Positions 25,679-35,499 of a stretch of 64,000 nucleotides of DNA are shown piece by piece. Origin of the DNA: Wenyingzhuangia sp. (lineage in GTDB: Bacteria; Bacteroidota; Bacteroidia; Flavobacteriales; Flavobacteriaceae); the NCBI GenBank assembly GCA_020628175.1, contig JAHDFK010000006.1, positions 1 through 64,000 of the forward strand. The letters run 5' to 3'. A program made the translations under genes and the position numbers. Under the pieces are notes generated by a model. The model searched no databases. It had not been told where the DNA came from and saw nothing but the letters and a program-made list of their open reading frames with translations. How positions within the stretch are numbered: the first letter of the stretch is position 1; each line of letters opens with the position of its first letter.

Positions 25679-26607
25679 AACACTACAAATTTTAAAACAC
25701 CCACAAGCACAAAAGCAATAGCTACCTTGTAATTTATGTGCGAAACATTCTCTATTTCTTCGTGAAGAATATCTCTATTATTATTCCCAATATAGGGTTT
25801 AGTTACCAATTCTCCATAATATACATTAGGCCCTCCAAATCGGCAATTTAACACACAAGCCAAAGCAGCTTCTGGCCAACCTGCATTAGGACTCGAATGC
25901 TTTTTACTTTCGGAAAACACAAACGAAAATCCTCGCCACGAATTTGTAACTGCTAAGATTAAAAAAGCCGTAATTCTAGCCGGAATGTAATTGGCTACAT
26001 CATCTAATTTTGCGGCAAACTTCCCAAAATCTAGATAACGTTCATTTTTATAGCCTATCATAGAATCTAGTGTATTGATCATTTTATACACAACAGCTCC
26101 AGGCACACCAAAACACACAAAATAAAACAACGGCGCTATTACACCGTCGCTTAAATTCTCAGACATTGTTTCTAACGTAGCAATTCGCACTTGCTGTGCA
26201 GATAAATTGGTTGTATCTCTACCTACAATCCACGACAATCGCTTTCTACCCTCTACCAAACCTTCTGTGTGCAATACATTAAATACAGCCTTTCCTTCCG
26301 TTACAAGTGTCTTGTTAGCCAAACAATAAAACAATAGGATGGTAGAAAATAGAATTTTATAAAAAGCACCTAAAAAAACAGAAAGAATCGAAACACTTAC
26401 AACCCCCAAAACACCTACTCCTACCACACTTAACATAGTTAGCAAAGCACCTTTTAAAAACCGATACTTCCCTTTGTTTAATTTCTTTTCTCCAAAAGAA
26501 ATCCAGTTTCCAAAACCAACAATTAAATGAGGTAATTTTCTAGGATCTCCAAAAATAAAATCTAAGGTAAAAGCAAGTAATAAAACACAAATCATATCAT
26601 ACTCCAT
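25675..26607 (-). CDS. cbiB: Adenosylcobinamide-phosphate synthase
   Basis: The 310-residue CbiB/CobD membrane protein attaches the aminopropanol phosphate arm to adenosylcobyric acid. Several hydrophobic helices are visible. Family motifs include DFIFGDPRKLPH at about 16-27, VGRDTTNLSAQ near 127-137, LSDGVIAPLFYF near 151-162, and NSWRGFSF plus AGWPEAALA near 225-250. It overlaps the CobD-type decarboxylase by 16 nt and the ATPase by 4 nt. Confidence 0.93.
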   Translation of the reverse strand: MEYDMICVLLLAFTLDFIFGDPRKLPHLIVGFGNWISFGEKKLNKGKYRFLKGALLTMLSVVGVGVLGVVSVSILSVFLGAFYKILFSTILLFYCLANKTLVTEGKAVFNVLHTEGLVEGRKRLSWIVGRDTTNLSAQQVRIATLETMSENLSDGVIAPLFYFVCFGVPGAVVYKMINTLDSMIGYKNERYLDFGKFAAKLDDVANYIPARITAFLILAVTNSWRGFSFVFSESKKHSSPNAGWPEAALACVLNCRFGGPNVYYGELVTKPYIGNNNRDILHEEIENVSHINYKVAIAFVLVGVLKFVVF

Positions 26608-27611
26608 TGCTCTAATGCTTTTACAAGTTTTAAATTTGATGTTCTATTCTGAACTGCTACTCGAATAAACTCTCCAGAAATCCCTTTAAAATTAGAAGCA
26701 TCTCTTACCAATATTTGATGTTCATTTATCAAATATTTTTTTAATTCAGAAGCAGTTCTTTTTTCTAATCGTATTAAAAAATAATTGGTAAAACTTGGTA
26801 TAACCTCTAAAGATGCAATTGTAGCTATTTGTTCTTTTAAATAATTTGTTTCTGCTAACACAGCATCCACATCAAACAAAAGTGTTTTATAATTTTTAAA
26901 AATGTAGAGCCCTGCTTCTATAGCCAAACTATTTATTGTCCAAGGCATTTTTAAACGCTTTAAAGCTTCTACAAATAACGAATTACCAATCAAATATCCC
27001 AATCGTAATCCGGGAATGGTAAAGTTTTTTGTGAGCGATTTTACAATTGTTAGATTTTTATACACATCTACAGCATCAATCATTGAAATGTTTGCTTTTG
27101 TAAAATCTATATAAGCCTCATCTATCACAAAATGAGAGTTAGGAAACCTATGAATAATCTGCTCTAACTCTTGTGTCGTAAATATTCGCCCATCCGGATT
27201 GTTTGGGTTACAAATAAATACCAAATCTGTACAAAATTCATGTTCTTTACAATCTTCCCACAAAACTCTTTGAACCTCTATATCATGCAACAAACACGCA
27301 TCTTCATATTCCGAAAAAGTAGGACTCACAATGGTTGCTGTTTTGTTTTTATACAGCAATGCTATTAGGTAAAACAACTCGGTAGCTCCGTTCCCAAACA
27401 AAAAACAATCTTGAGATAACTTAAAATACTCCGACGCCGCTCTATTGAGTTCTTGAGCTATAGGCGATGGGTAACTACCTACAGTATCTACTGCATTTTT
27501 AAGCACAGTTTTTAAAGCAATTGGCGTACCCTTATAAAACACATTAGAACTAAAGTTGTATTTTATTTTCTGATTGTATTGATAGGCATCATCACCGTGT
27601 CCGTTAATCAT
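26592..27611 (-). CDS. cobD: L-threonine-O-3-phosphate decarboxylase-like PLP enzyme
   Basis: The 339-residue class I/II aminotransferase-fold protein has GNGATELFYL at about 74-83, CNPNNPDGR near 134-142, IDEAYIDF near 162-169, and the PLP lysine in VKSLTKNFTIPGLRLGY near 188-204. In cobalamin loci such proteins make (R)-1-amino-2-propanol phosphate (CobD). Histidinol-phosphate aminotransferases look similar, but the neighbours cobQ and cbiB decide the assignment. The start overlaps the cobQ stop by 4 nt. Confidence 0.88.
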   Translation of the reverse strand: MINGHGDDAYQYNQKIKYNFSSNVFYKGTPIALKTVLKNAVDTVGSYPSPIAQELNRAASEYFKLSQDCFLFGNGATELFYLIALLYKNKTATIVSPTFSEYEDACLLHDIEVQRVLWEDCKEHEFCTDLVFICNPNNPDGRIFTTQELEQIIHRFPNSHFVIDEAYIDFTKANISMIDAVDVYKNLTIVKSLTKNFTIPGLRLGYLIGNSLFVEALKRLKMPWTINSLAIEAGLYIFKNYKTLLFDVDAVLAETNYLKEQIATIASLEVIPSFTNYFLIRLEKRTASELKKYLINEHQILVRDASNFKGISGEFIRVAVQNRTSNLKLVKALEQWSMI

Positions 27612-29059
27612 AATTTACTTTGGCTATATATATAATCCACATCTAAACAATTTCTTAAATGTGTTGCTAACAAATTGTAGTTTTCTTCTTTGTAAGCTTC
27701 GTAAGAAATGGTTTTAGCTGGTGTAATAGTTCCTAACAAATCATCTATCACAGAGCTATTATCTAATACACCATGCATATAAGTCCCCCAACAAGCATCG
27801 TTTAACCAATAGCCTTCTCCTCCGTTTTGAGTTTGTAACAATGCTTTAGGTTGGTCTGTTGTTGTAATTCCCATATGAATTTCATAGCCTTTACAAATTT
27901 CTTTACCCCCTTTAAAAGTAAACTCTTGCTGCACTGTTTTTTTCTCTTCTGTTAGTTCCGTTTCTATGGGCAAAATTCCCAAACCTGGTAAAAAGTCAAT
28001 CGTACTTTCAACATTTTTTGGATCTTTCACAACTTGCCCCATCATTTGGTAACCGCCACAAATTCCTATTATTTTTTTTTGCTGATCAAATGCTTTTAAA
28101 ATTTCTTTTGCCAAGCCTTTTTCTCGTAAAAATTGTAAGTCTTTTAACGTGTTTTTTGTTCCTGGTAAAATTATAATATCTGCTTTGGCTATTTCTGCTG
28201 CTTCTTTAGAATAATACAAGTCCACACGATCGTCTTTTTCTAACAAATTAAAATCGGTATAATTAGAAATATGAGGCAATAAAACCACCACAACTTTTAT
28301 ACTATTTTTCTGCTGAGAAAAACGCTGTTTGGTACGAAGCGCAACAGAATCCTCGTCTTCAATATAAATATCTTCAGCAAACGGAACTACGCCCACTACA
28401 GGCACCCCCGTAAGTTCTTCTAATTTTTGTCTTCCTGAAGCAAACAAAGATACATCGCCTCTAAACTTATTAATGACAACACCTTTGATTAACTTTCGCT
28501 CCCAAGGTTCTAACAAAGCTATCGACCCGTACACACTTGCAAAAACGCCACCTTTATCAATATCTGCTACCAAATACACGCAAGCATTGGCATGTGCTGC
28601 CATGCGCATATTCACAATATCTCGATGTTTTAAATTTAATTCTGAAATACTACCCGCTCCTTCCATCACAATAGGATTGAAATCTTTTTGTAAATGATCG
28701 AAAGCTAGTTTTGCCTCTTTAAACAACTCTTTTTTATTATCTCCTAAAAAATAATCTTTAGCCGATTGATTTCCGACAGGTTTACCATGTAATACTATTT
28801 GTGATGATTTTTGAGAAGTTGGCTTTAGCAAAATAGGATTCATACGTGTGTCGCAAACAACACCACTTGCTTCAGCCTGTACTACTTGCGCTCTCCCCAT
28901 CTCTAAACCATCTTTTGTAGCAAAGCTGTTTAGAGACATATTTTGTGCCTTAAACGGTGCTGGCTTAAAACCATCTTGTTTTAAAATTCTACACATTCCA
29001 GTAGCAATAATACTTTTCCCTACATCAGAACCTGTACCCACAAACATTATCGGTTTCAT
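27608..29059 (-). CDS. cobQ: Adenosylcobyric acid synthase
   Basis: The 483-residue CobQ/CbiP enzyme amidates the b, d, e and g side chains of adenosylcobyrinic acid a,c-diamide using glutamine and ATP. The N-terminal domain opens MFVGTGSDVGKSI and has FKAQNMSLNSF. The glutaminase nucleophile Cys is in IIGICGGYQMMG at about 326-337, with the partner His near CWGTYMHGVLDN at the C-terminal end. It is the first gene of the minus-strand locus and diverges from the GH115-like gene. A possible -7 box is at 29083-29090. Confidence 0.96.
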   Translation of the reverse strand: MKPIMFVGTGSDVGKSIIATGMCRILKQDGFKPAPFKAQNMSLNSFATKDGLEMGRAQVVQAEASGVVCDTRMNPILLKPTSQKSSQIVLHGKPVGNQSAKDYFLGDNKKELFKEAKLAFDHLQKDFNPIVMEGAGSISELNLKHRDIVNMRMAAHANACVYLVADIDKGGVFASVYGSIALLEPWERKLIKGVVINKFRGDVSLFASGRQKLEELTGVPVVGVVPFAEDIYIEDEDSVALRTKQRFSQQKNSIKVVVVLLPHISNYTDFNLLEKDDRVDLYYSKEAAEIAKADIIILPGTKNTLKDLQFLREKGLAKEILKAFDQQKKIIGICGGYQMMGQVVKDPKNVESTIDFLPGLGILPIETELTEEKKTVQQEFTFKGGKEICKGYEIHMGITTTDQPKALLQTQNGGEGYWLNDACWGTYMHGVLDNSSVIDDLLGTITPAKTISYEAYKEENYNLLATHLRNCLDVDYIYSQSKL

Positions 29060-29082
29060 CTTTCTTACCTGTTTTACAAATG

Positions 29083-29090
29083 CAAAAATA
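29083..29090 (-). promoter_or_regulatory. Candidate -7 box for cobQ
   Basis: The minus strand has TATTTTTG (TAnnTTTG) about 24 nt before the cobQ ATG, in the 100-nt divergent gap. I see no clear -33 TTG and no riboswitch here, so the cobQ unit seems not to have its own B12 sensor. Confidence 0.35.
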
Positions 29091-29192
29091 CCAAATTAAT
29101 TGGTTGTGTGTTGCTTGTTGCTCTTTTCTAAAATTATTCTATTAAAAAAGCTAACTTAGTTGCTAATCTGTACAAAAGAACAATTAAAACAC

Positions 29193-31289
29193 ATGAAATA
29201 CACAGTCTTCTTGTTTTTATGGGCAACACAATTATTTTTTGCCCAAAACATTGCATTACACAATAACATTCAAATTATAGACAACACAAACTCTAAAGCA
29301 ATTTCTTACGCCAAAGAAGCCTTAGAAAGCGATTTTCAACTAAAATTCGGAACCACAGTATCTAAACTTCCTACCATTCAAATCACCTTAAAAATAGACC
29401 GTTCGCTAAGCGATTTTGACACCTACGAAATAGAACTACAAAAACAAAAAATTGTATTTAAGGGATCTGATGAATTAGGTTTATTACACGCTATATATAC
29501 TTTTTCAGAAACGTATTTAGACATCGATCCTTTTATATACTTTACCGAAATCGCTCCCAAAATAGAAGATGTTATTTACGTGAAATCCACCCTACTAAAA
29601 TCAACACCCTACACATTCAAACATCGTATCTTTTTTATCAACGATGAAGATTTAATTGTCGGTTTTCAAAGAGAACATATTGCCCATGGATTTCATTTAG
29701 GAGTGATGGAAAAAATTTATGAAGCGATGCTTCGATTGAAAATGACGGGCGTGATTCCATCCACACTTATTCTATCTGACGAGCCTCATTTAAAACTAGC
29801 TTCAGACATGGGCTTGTTTATTGCACAACACCATGCAGAACCTGTAGGAAGCGTTCCGTTATTTTGGCCTAAAAACATTCCGTATTCTTGGTCTACTCAC
29901 AAAGAGCATTTTATAGATTTTTGGAAAAAAGCCATTGAACGACAAAAAGGAAAAAATGTAATCTGGACACTCAACTTTAGAGGATTACTCGATAGAGCTT
30001 TCTGGGAAGATGACCCTACAATTACCGATAAAAGCACCGATAAAGAAAAGGCTTCTATTATTAATGATGTACTGCAAACACAATACGATTTGATTGCAAA
30101 GACAACCCAGAACAAACAACCACTAACCTGTGGGTATTTATGGGGTGAACTTGGTGGTCTTTACAGAAAAGGACTAATTAACTATCCAAAAAACACCATA
30201 ATACTAGCAGCAGATCAAGGTTACGCAACCTTTGCCAAAGGTACTTTTACAACGTTTGCAAAAACAAAACAACCTAAAGGAATATACCAACATGTATCGT
30301 ATCATAACAGAAAAACTCATTTACGTATCAATACCATTCACCCAGATGTAATTGATAGAGAAATGCAAAAAGCAATTCAAAATAATTTAACCGACATGAT
30401 GGTTTTAAACGTTGGAAACATCAAAGAAAAAATATTTGGCATTCAACAAATGGTAAACTACATGAATAGTGGTACGGCTTTCACAAAACAAAAAAACAGT
30501 GCTAATTACTTTGAATATTATACAAAACATAAACTTCACACAAATTCTAAAGCAGTATCCAAATCGTATAAAGACTTTTTTAGCAATCAGTTTGATTTAG
30601 GAAACAAAGAACGCAAGCCAGGTGATGAATCGTATTTTTACTACGTAGAAAAACTATTAAACATGGCCTATGAAAAAGAAATTATACCTTCGTTTTTTAA
30701 ACACGAATTTCCTGGTGATAAACAGCAGGAATTTGAACAAATTAAAGGAACAAAACCCAAACTTCTTTTTGCTTTAGACCAGTACGAACAACTCTACAAA
30801 AAATACCACACGCAGTGGCACAATAGCATGTTGCAAAATTTAAACTCCAAAAAAGAACTAACAGGTAGCGAAGCCTCTTTTTACAAAGTTGATTTGGTAT
30901 TACCTACACAAAAAATGCATGCTCTTACAGGGATGAGCCTACATTTTACAACATCGTTAAAACACTACCTCAACAAAAATTATCACGAAAGTGAACTCTC
31001 TGCTTTTACAGCTCTAGAATATGCTAAAAAAGCAGTAAGTATTGAAAAACAAATAGAACAAAACAATTTCGGAAAATTCAACAATTGGTATCAAAACGAT
31101 GCAACAGCTTTAACTTGGAAAATTCCTTTGGTACTCAATAACTATTTAAATCATATTAAAGATTTAAAATATTTTAATTTACCCTACGCTTCCAGAAATT
31201 CTAAAACACCAGGTCTACAATACAAACAACAACCTTATTTTAAAAGCAACTATCAAAAAGAGCTTATTTTTCTAGAAAATGCTCACTAA
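29193..31289 (+). CDS. GH115-like glycoside hydrolase
   Basis: The 698-residue secreted protein has a signal peptide at 1-18 (KYTVFLFLWATQLFFAQ). An in-frame TTG start at 29160 is less likely. The fold markers resemble GH115 (xylan alpha-1,2-glucuronidase family): GLLHAIYTFSETYL, the FFINDED segment near 150 (family IFINDED), YEAMLRLKMTGVIPS near 185, and WTLNFRGLLDRAFWEDDP near 265-282. It is shorter than typical GH115 proteins (800 or more residues), with little C-terminal extension. No susC/susD pair or other polysaccharide gene is adjacent. It diverges from cobQ. The substrate is unknown; glucuronosylated xylan-like chains are the family expectation. Confidence 0.75.
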   Translation: MKYTVFLFLWATQLFFAQNIALHNNIQIIDNTNSKAISYAKEALESDFQLKFGTTVSKLPTIQITLKIDRSLSDFDTYEIELQKQKIVFKGSDELGLLHAIYTFSETYLDIDPFIYFTEIAPKIEDVIYVKSTLLKSTPYTFKHRIFFINDEDLIVGFQREHIAHGFHLGVMEKIYEAMLRLKMTGVIPSTLILSDEPHLKLASDMGLFIAQHHAEPVGSVPLFWPKNIPYSWSTHKEHFIDFWKKAIERQKGKNVIWTLNFRGLLDRAFWEDDPTITDKSTDKEKASIINDVLQTQYDLIAKTTQNKQPLTCGYLWGELGGLYRKGLINYPKNTIILAADQGYATFAKGTFTTFAKTKQPKGIYQHVSYHNRKTHLRINTIHPDVIDREMQKAIQNNLTDMMVLNVGNIKEKIFGIQQMVNYMNSGTAFTKQKNSANYFEYYTKHKLHTNSKAVSKSYKDFFSNQFDLGNKERKPGDESYFYYVEKLLNMAYEKEIIPSFFKHEFPGDKQQEFEQIKGTKPKLLFALDQYEQLYKKYHTQWHNSMLQNLNSKKELTGSEASFYKVDLVLPTQKMHALTGMSLHFTTSLKHYLNKNYHESELSAFTALEYAKKAVSIEKQIEQNNFGKFNNWYQNDATALTWKIPLVLNNYLNHIKDLKYFNLPYASRNSKTPGLQYKQQPYFKSNYQKELIFLENAH

Positions 31290-31644
31290 AAAAACAAACA
31301 AACATCAATTTTACGCTAAAAATGCAGCCTGTTTTTATACGAATACTTAAAAAAAATACTTTTTTTTATTAAACGATATTCAAACACAAAAAATAAAGAA
31401 AAAAACAACTACAATCCTTTCAAACAAAAGAACTTAAAAGAAAACAACATTACGCTTCCCACGAAATTCAACCCTTACATTTCCAAAAGGCCTTAATTTC
31501 TTAAAAGCGAGCTCTTAAAAAAGTGTTCTCATAAGTTTATTGGTAACCTATAATGTATTATTTTTGCACCTATTCGACAAAATAGAAACAACAATAATTA
31601 CGTAGTAATACGTAGTTTATTTATAGCAAATAATAGAACAAATC
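31290..31644 (+). other. Intergenic region upstream of pdhA
   Basis: The region is AT-rich with no open frame I would call. Poly-A and poly-T runs fill the first 200 nt, and no strong hairpin terminator is clear after the GH115-like gene. The only useful signal is the promoter-like pair at 31540-31566. Confidence 0.6.
31540..31566 (+). promoter_or_regulatory. Candidate promoter of pdhA-pdhC
   Basis: TTG at 31540-31542 and TATTTTTG at 31559-31566 match the flavobacterial -33 and -7 boxes, with a 16-nt spacer that is slightly short. The predicted leader is about 70 nt. Confidence 0.45.
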
Positions 31645-32640
31645 ATGAAAGAAATCACCAAAGAAACCTATATCAACTGGTATAAGGACATGCTTTTCTG
31701 GAGAAAATTTGAAGATAAATTGGCTGCAGTTTACATTCAACAAAAAGTTAGAGGATTCTTACACCTATACAATGGTCAAGAAGCTATTTTAGCAGGATGT
31801 TTACATGTTATGGATTTAAAGCACGATAAAATGATTACTGCTTACCGTAACCACGTACAACCAATTGGTATGGGAGTAGATCCTAAAAAAGTAATGGCCG
31901 AATTGTATGGTAAAGTAACTGGTACTTCTAAAGGTATGGGTGGTTCTATGCACATTTTTTCGAAAGAAAAAGGTTTTTACGGAGGTCATGGTATTGTTGG
32001 AGGTCAAATTCCTTTAGGTGCTGGTATGGCTTTTGGTGATAAATATCACGGAGTTCCTGGTGTTACGTTATGTTTTATGGGAGATGGTGCTGTACGTCAA
32101 GGTTCGTTACACGAAACATTTAACATGGCTATGAACTGGAAATTACCTGTAGTATTTGTGTGTGAAAACAACGGATACGCAATGGGTACTTCTGTTGAGC
32201 GTACTGCCAATCACGAAGAAATTTGGAAATTAGGTTTAGGGTACGAAATGCCTTGTGGACCTGTAGATGGGATGGATCCTATAAAAGTAGCGGAAGCTAT
32301 GGAAGAAGCTATTGATAGAGCTCGTAGAGGTGACGGACCAACTTTCTTAGAAATGAAAACGTACCGTTATAGAGGTCACTCTATGTCTGATGCACAACAC
32401 TACCGTACAAAAGACGAAGTTGCTGAATACAAAAAAATCGATCCTATTACACAAGTATTGGATGTGATTAAAAAAGAAGAATATTTATCTGAAGACGAAA
32501 TTAAGCAAGTTGAAAAAGACGTAAAAGCTAAAGTTGCAGAATGCGAAAAGTTTGCTGAAGACTCTCCATTCCCAGATAAATCTCAGTTATACGATTTAGT
32601 ATACGAGCAAGAAAATTACCCATTTGTAAAACATAAATAA
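31645..32640 (+). CDS. pdhA: Pyruvate dehydrogenase E1 component, alpha subunit
   Basis: The 331-residue ThDP-dependent E1 alpha subunit decarboxylates pyruvate and passes the acetyl group to the E2 lipoyl arm. It has GSMHIFSKEKGFYGGHGIVG at about 100-119, the ThDP motif GDGAVRQGSLHETFNMA starting near 150 and ending with CENN, and the YRYRGHSMSDA phosphorylation-loop-like segment near 245. The beta subunit is not adjacent, which is common in this group. pdhC follows after 15 nt. Confidence 0.95.
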   Translation: MKEITKETYINWYKDMLFWRKFEDKLAAVYIQQKVRGFLHLYNGQEAILAGCLHVMDLKHDKMITAYRNHVQPIGMGVDPKKVMAELYGKVTGTSKGMGGSMHIFSKEKGFYGGHGIVGGQIPLGAGMAFGDKYHGVPGVTLCFMGDGAVRQGSLHETFNMAMNWKLPVVFVCENNGYAMGTSVERTANHEEIWKLGLGYEMPCGPVDGMDPIKVAEAMEEAIDRARRGDGPTFLEMKTYRYRGHSMSDAQHYRTKDEVAEYKKIDPITQVLDVIKKEEYLSEDEIKQVEKDVKAKVAECEKFAEDSPFPDKSQLYDLVYEQENYPFVKHK

Positions 32641-32655
32641 TCCAAGAATAAAGAT

Positions 32656-34290
32656 ATGGCTATAACAATTACAATGCCACGTTTGAGTGATACGATGACC
32701 GAAGGTACCGTTGCTCAATGGCTTAAAAAAGTTGGTGATAAAGTAGAAGAAGGAGACATTTTAGCAGAAATCGAAACTGATAAAGCTACTATGGAATTCG
32801 AATCTTTTAATGAAGGAACTTTATTACATATTGGATTACAAGAAGGTGATACTGCACCTGTAGATAGCTTATTAGCTATTATTGGTGATGAAGGTGAAGA
32901 TATTTCTGCTCTTTTAAACGGAAATACAGCTGAAGCTGCACCTGCAGAAGAAGCTCCAGCTACTGCCACTCAAGAAGAAAGCGCACCTGCTCCAGAAGCT
33001 GCTGCAATTCCTGAAGGAGTAACTGTTGTTACAATGCCTCGTTTGAGTGATACAATGACAGATGGTACAGTTGCATCTTGGTTAAAACAAGTTGGTGACA
33101 AGGTAGAAGAAGGTGATATTTTAGCAGAAATTGAAACTGATAAAGCTACAATGGAGTTCGAATCTTTTAACGAAGGAACTCTTTTATATGTAGGGCTACA
33201 AGAAGGTGAAACTGCACCTGTAGATAGTTTATTAGCTATTATTGGTGAAGCTGGAACAGATGTATCTGCCGTGGCTGCTAATTTTGGGACTGCTGCTCCT
33301 GCTGCTGCAAAAGCTGAGGCACCTAAAACAGAAGCTCCTGCCGCTGCTGCTCCTAAAGCTGAAGCTGCACCTGCAAAAGCAAGTACACCAACTGCTACTA
33401 AAAAAGTAAGCGCTATTAACTCTGAAAACGGACGTATTGTCGCTTCTCCTTTAGCTAAAGCATTAGCAGAAGAAAAAGGAATCAACTTAGCAAAAGTTGT
33501 TGGAACTGGTGAAGGTGGAAGAATTGTAAAAGTTGATATCGAAAACTATACTCCTGCTACTGAAGCTGCTCCTGCTGCTGCAACTGTTGTTGCTGCTCCT
33601 GTTGGAGAGATAAGCCAAAGAGAAGAGAAAAACTCTAATATGCGTAAAGCAATTGCTAGAGCCTTAGACAAATCTCAAACTGAAAACGTAAACTTTACGA
33701 TTAGTATTGATGTAGACATGGACAATGCTATCGCTTCTCGTAAACAAATTAACGAATTGCCAGATACAAAAGTTTCTTTCAACGATTTAGTTGTAAAAGC
33801 TTCTGCAATGGCTTTAAGAAAACACCCACAAATTAATACAGAGTGGACTGTTGAGAAAACAATCTATAACGATCATATAGCTGTAGGTGTTGCCGTTGCT
33901 ATTGAAGATGGATTGGTAGTACCTGTAATTCCTTTTACAGACACAAAGAGTTTGACTCAAATTGGTGCGGAAGTAAAAGATTTAGCTGTAAAAGCTAAAA
34001 AGAAAAAATTAACTCCTGCAGAAATGTCTGGAAGTACTTTTACAGTATCTAACTTAGGTATGTTTGGTGTAGATAACTTTACCTCTATCATCAACCAACC
34101 AAACTCAGCTATTTTATCTGTAGGTGGTATCAAACAAAAGCCTGTTGTAAAAAACGGAGAAATTGTTGTTGGTAACGTTATGAATTTAACATTATCTTGT
34201 GACCACAGAACTATTGATGGTGCTGTTGGTGCTGCTTTCTTAAATACTTTAAAGCAGTTTATAGAAAACCCTGTAACAATGATTGCTTAA
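32656..34290 (+). CDS. pdhC: Pyruvate dehydrogenase E2, two lipoyl domains
   Basis: The 544-residue dihydrolipoamide acetyltransferase has two N-terminal lipoyl domains (about 3-78 and 127-202), each with the lipoylation motif EIETDKATMEFES. Ala/Pro/Glu-rich hinges follow, then a peripheral subunit-binding domain (VASPLAKALAEEKGINL, ending VGTGEGGRIVK) near 260-300. The C-terminal catalytic domain has DHRTIDGAVGAAF with the active-site His. It transfers acetyl groups to CoA. The two lipoyl domains are very similar at the DNA level, so recombination between them could change their number. A strong terminator follows. Confidence 0.96.
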   Translation: MAITITMPRLSDTMTEGTVAQWLKKVGDKVEEGDILAEIETDKATMEFESFNEGTLLHIGLQEGDTAPVDSLLAIIGDEGEDISALLNGNTAEAAPAEEAPATATQEESAPAPEAAAIPEGVTVVTMPRLSDTMTDGTVASWLKQVGDKVEEGDILAEIETDKATMEFESFNEGTLLYVGLQEGETAPVDSLLAIIGEAGTDVSAVAANFGTAAPAAAKAEAPKTEAPAAAAPKAEAAPAKASTPTATKKVSAINSENGRIVASPLAKALAEEKGINLAKVVGTGEGGRIVKVDIENYTPATEAAPAAATVVAAPVGEISQREEKNSNMRKAIARALDKSQTENVNFTISIDVDMDNAIASRKQINELPDTKVSFNDLVVKASAMALRKHPQINTEWTVEKTIYNDHIAVGVAVAIEDGLVVPVIPFTDTKSLTQIGAEVKDLAVKAKKKKLTPAEMSGSTFTVSNLGMFGVDNFTSIINQPNSAILSVGGIKQKPVVKNGEIVVGNVMNLTLSCDHRTIDGAVGAAFLNTLKQFIENPVTMIA

Positions 34291-34309
34291 TTTACAGCAA
34301 CAATATCAT

Positions 34310-34350
34310 AAAAAAAGAGTCACGGTTTTAAACTGTGACTCTTTTTTATT
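34310..34350 (+). terminator. Intrinsic terminator after pdhC
   Basis: A long perfect stem (AAAAGAGTCAC with GTGACTCTTTT, plus inner GGTTT/AAACT pairing) is followed by T6. It lies 20 nt past the stop. Confidence 0.9.
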
Positions 34351-34451
34351 TTACATCAATTCTAAAATTATAGCTCATATTAAAATTGTATTTTTACCTC
34401 AAGAAAGTTTCATTTTAAATTTCGAAACTTTCTATTTATAAAAACACACCA

Positions 34452-35462
34452 ATGAATTATTTGAAAAAAATGCTTCTAGCATTTACTACGCTTTTAGCGA
34501 TTGCCTGTACAAAAACTCCAGAGCATGCTAGTATTGAGGGTGAAATTAAAAACTTACCCGAAGCTATTAAAGAACTTACATTAAGAACCGAAAACAATGT
34601 TAAAACAGTTGCCATTACAAACGGAAGCTTTAAAGACACTATTAACATAGATGGAGAAATGGCTTTTATACAAATCGGTAAATTTGGTCAGCTTTTATTT
34701 TTAAACAAAAACACGCATTTAAAAATTAATTTAGATGCAACTGATTATAGAAAAACATTAACCTATAGCGGTGATGGAGCTAGCAACAACAACTATATTG
34801 TTAATAGAGAAAACATTACACAAAAAGTTTTCGAAAACATAGACAGCATTAACGGTTTAAATAAAACAGCTTTTTCTAGTTATTTACATACTATGGAAAA
34901 CAACATTGCAAACCTTATTGCCAAAAGTAAAGATGTTGATCCTAAATTAATCAAAACCGAGCAAGATGGTTTGAAAGACTTTATTGAAAATTTAAAACAT
35001 CAATACGAATCTATCAATTCCGCAATTTACTCTCTAAAAAAGGGAACACCTTCTCCTGAGTTTGAAAACTACGACAATTACAAAGGCGGAACTACTTCTT
35101 TAAAAGACTTAAAAGGAAGCTATGTGTATATTGATGTTTGGGCTACTTGGTGCAATCCTTGTTTGGCAGAAATTCCATCTTTAAAAAGGTTAGAAAAAAA
35201 ACTTCATGGAAAAAACATCAAGTTTGTTAGTATTTCTATTGACAATTTAAACGCCAAAGAAAAATGGCAAAACATGGTGAAGTCTAAAAATTTAAAAGGA
35301 ATCCAATTATTTGCAAAGGGAGACCAACGCTTTTTAAACCAATACCGCATTAATGGTATTCCGCGTTTTATTTTATTAGACCCTGAAGGAAATATTGTAG
35401 AAGCAAATGCTCCTAGACCTTCTAACCCTAATATAGAAAATTTATTAAATAGTCTTTTATAA
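34452..35462 (+). CDS. TlpA-like thioredoxin-fold lipoprotein
   Basis: The 336-residue exported protein has a lipoprotein leader ending LLAIAC (Cys at about 19). Residues ~30-140 resemble the DUF4369 beta domain that precedes many Bacteroidota thioredoxins. Residues ~200-336 form an AhpC/TSA-TlpA thioredoxin domain with active site ATWCNPCLAEIPS (CxxC) near 235 and the cis-proline region NGIPRFILLDPEG near 300. The likely role is thiol-disulfide exchange at the outer face of the cell. It is a single-gene unit between two terminators. Confidence 0.9.
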   Translation: MNYLKKMLLAFTTLLAIACTKTPEHASIEGEIKNLPEAIKELTLRTENNVKTVAITNGSFKDTINIDGEMAFIQIGKFGQLLFLNKNTHLKINLDATDYRKTLTYSGDGASNNNYIVNRENITQKVFENIDSINGLNKTAFSSYLHTMENNIANLIAKSKDVDPKLIKTEQDGLKDFIENLKHQYESINSAIYSLKKGTPSPEFENYDNYKGGTTSLKDLKGSYVYIDVWATWCNPCLAEIPSLKRLEKKLHGKNIKFVSISIDNLNAKEKWQNMVKSKNLKGIQLFAKGDQRFLNQYRINGIPRFILLDPEGNIVEANAPRPSNPNIENLLNSLL

Positions 35463-35468
35463 AAAAAC

Positions 35469-35499
35469 AGCCTCTAATTAAGTTAGAGGCTATTTTTTT
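35469..35499 (+). terminator. Intrinsic terminator after the TlpA-like gene
   Basis: The stem AGCCTCTAA/TTAGAGGCT has a 5-nt loop and is followed by a T-rich run, 7 nt past the stop. Confidence 0.9.

Noticed and set aside
31645..34290. pdhA and pdhC without a pdhB gene, as if a gene were deleted
   Set aside because: The 15-nt gap shows no remnant, and separate pdhB placement is usual in Flavobacteriaceae.
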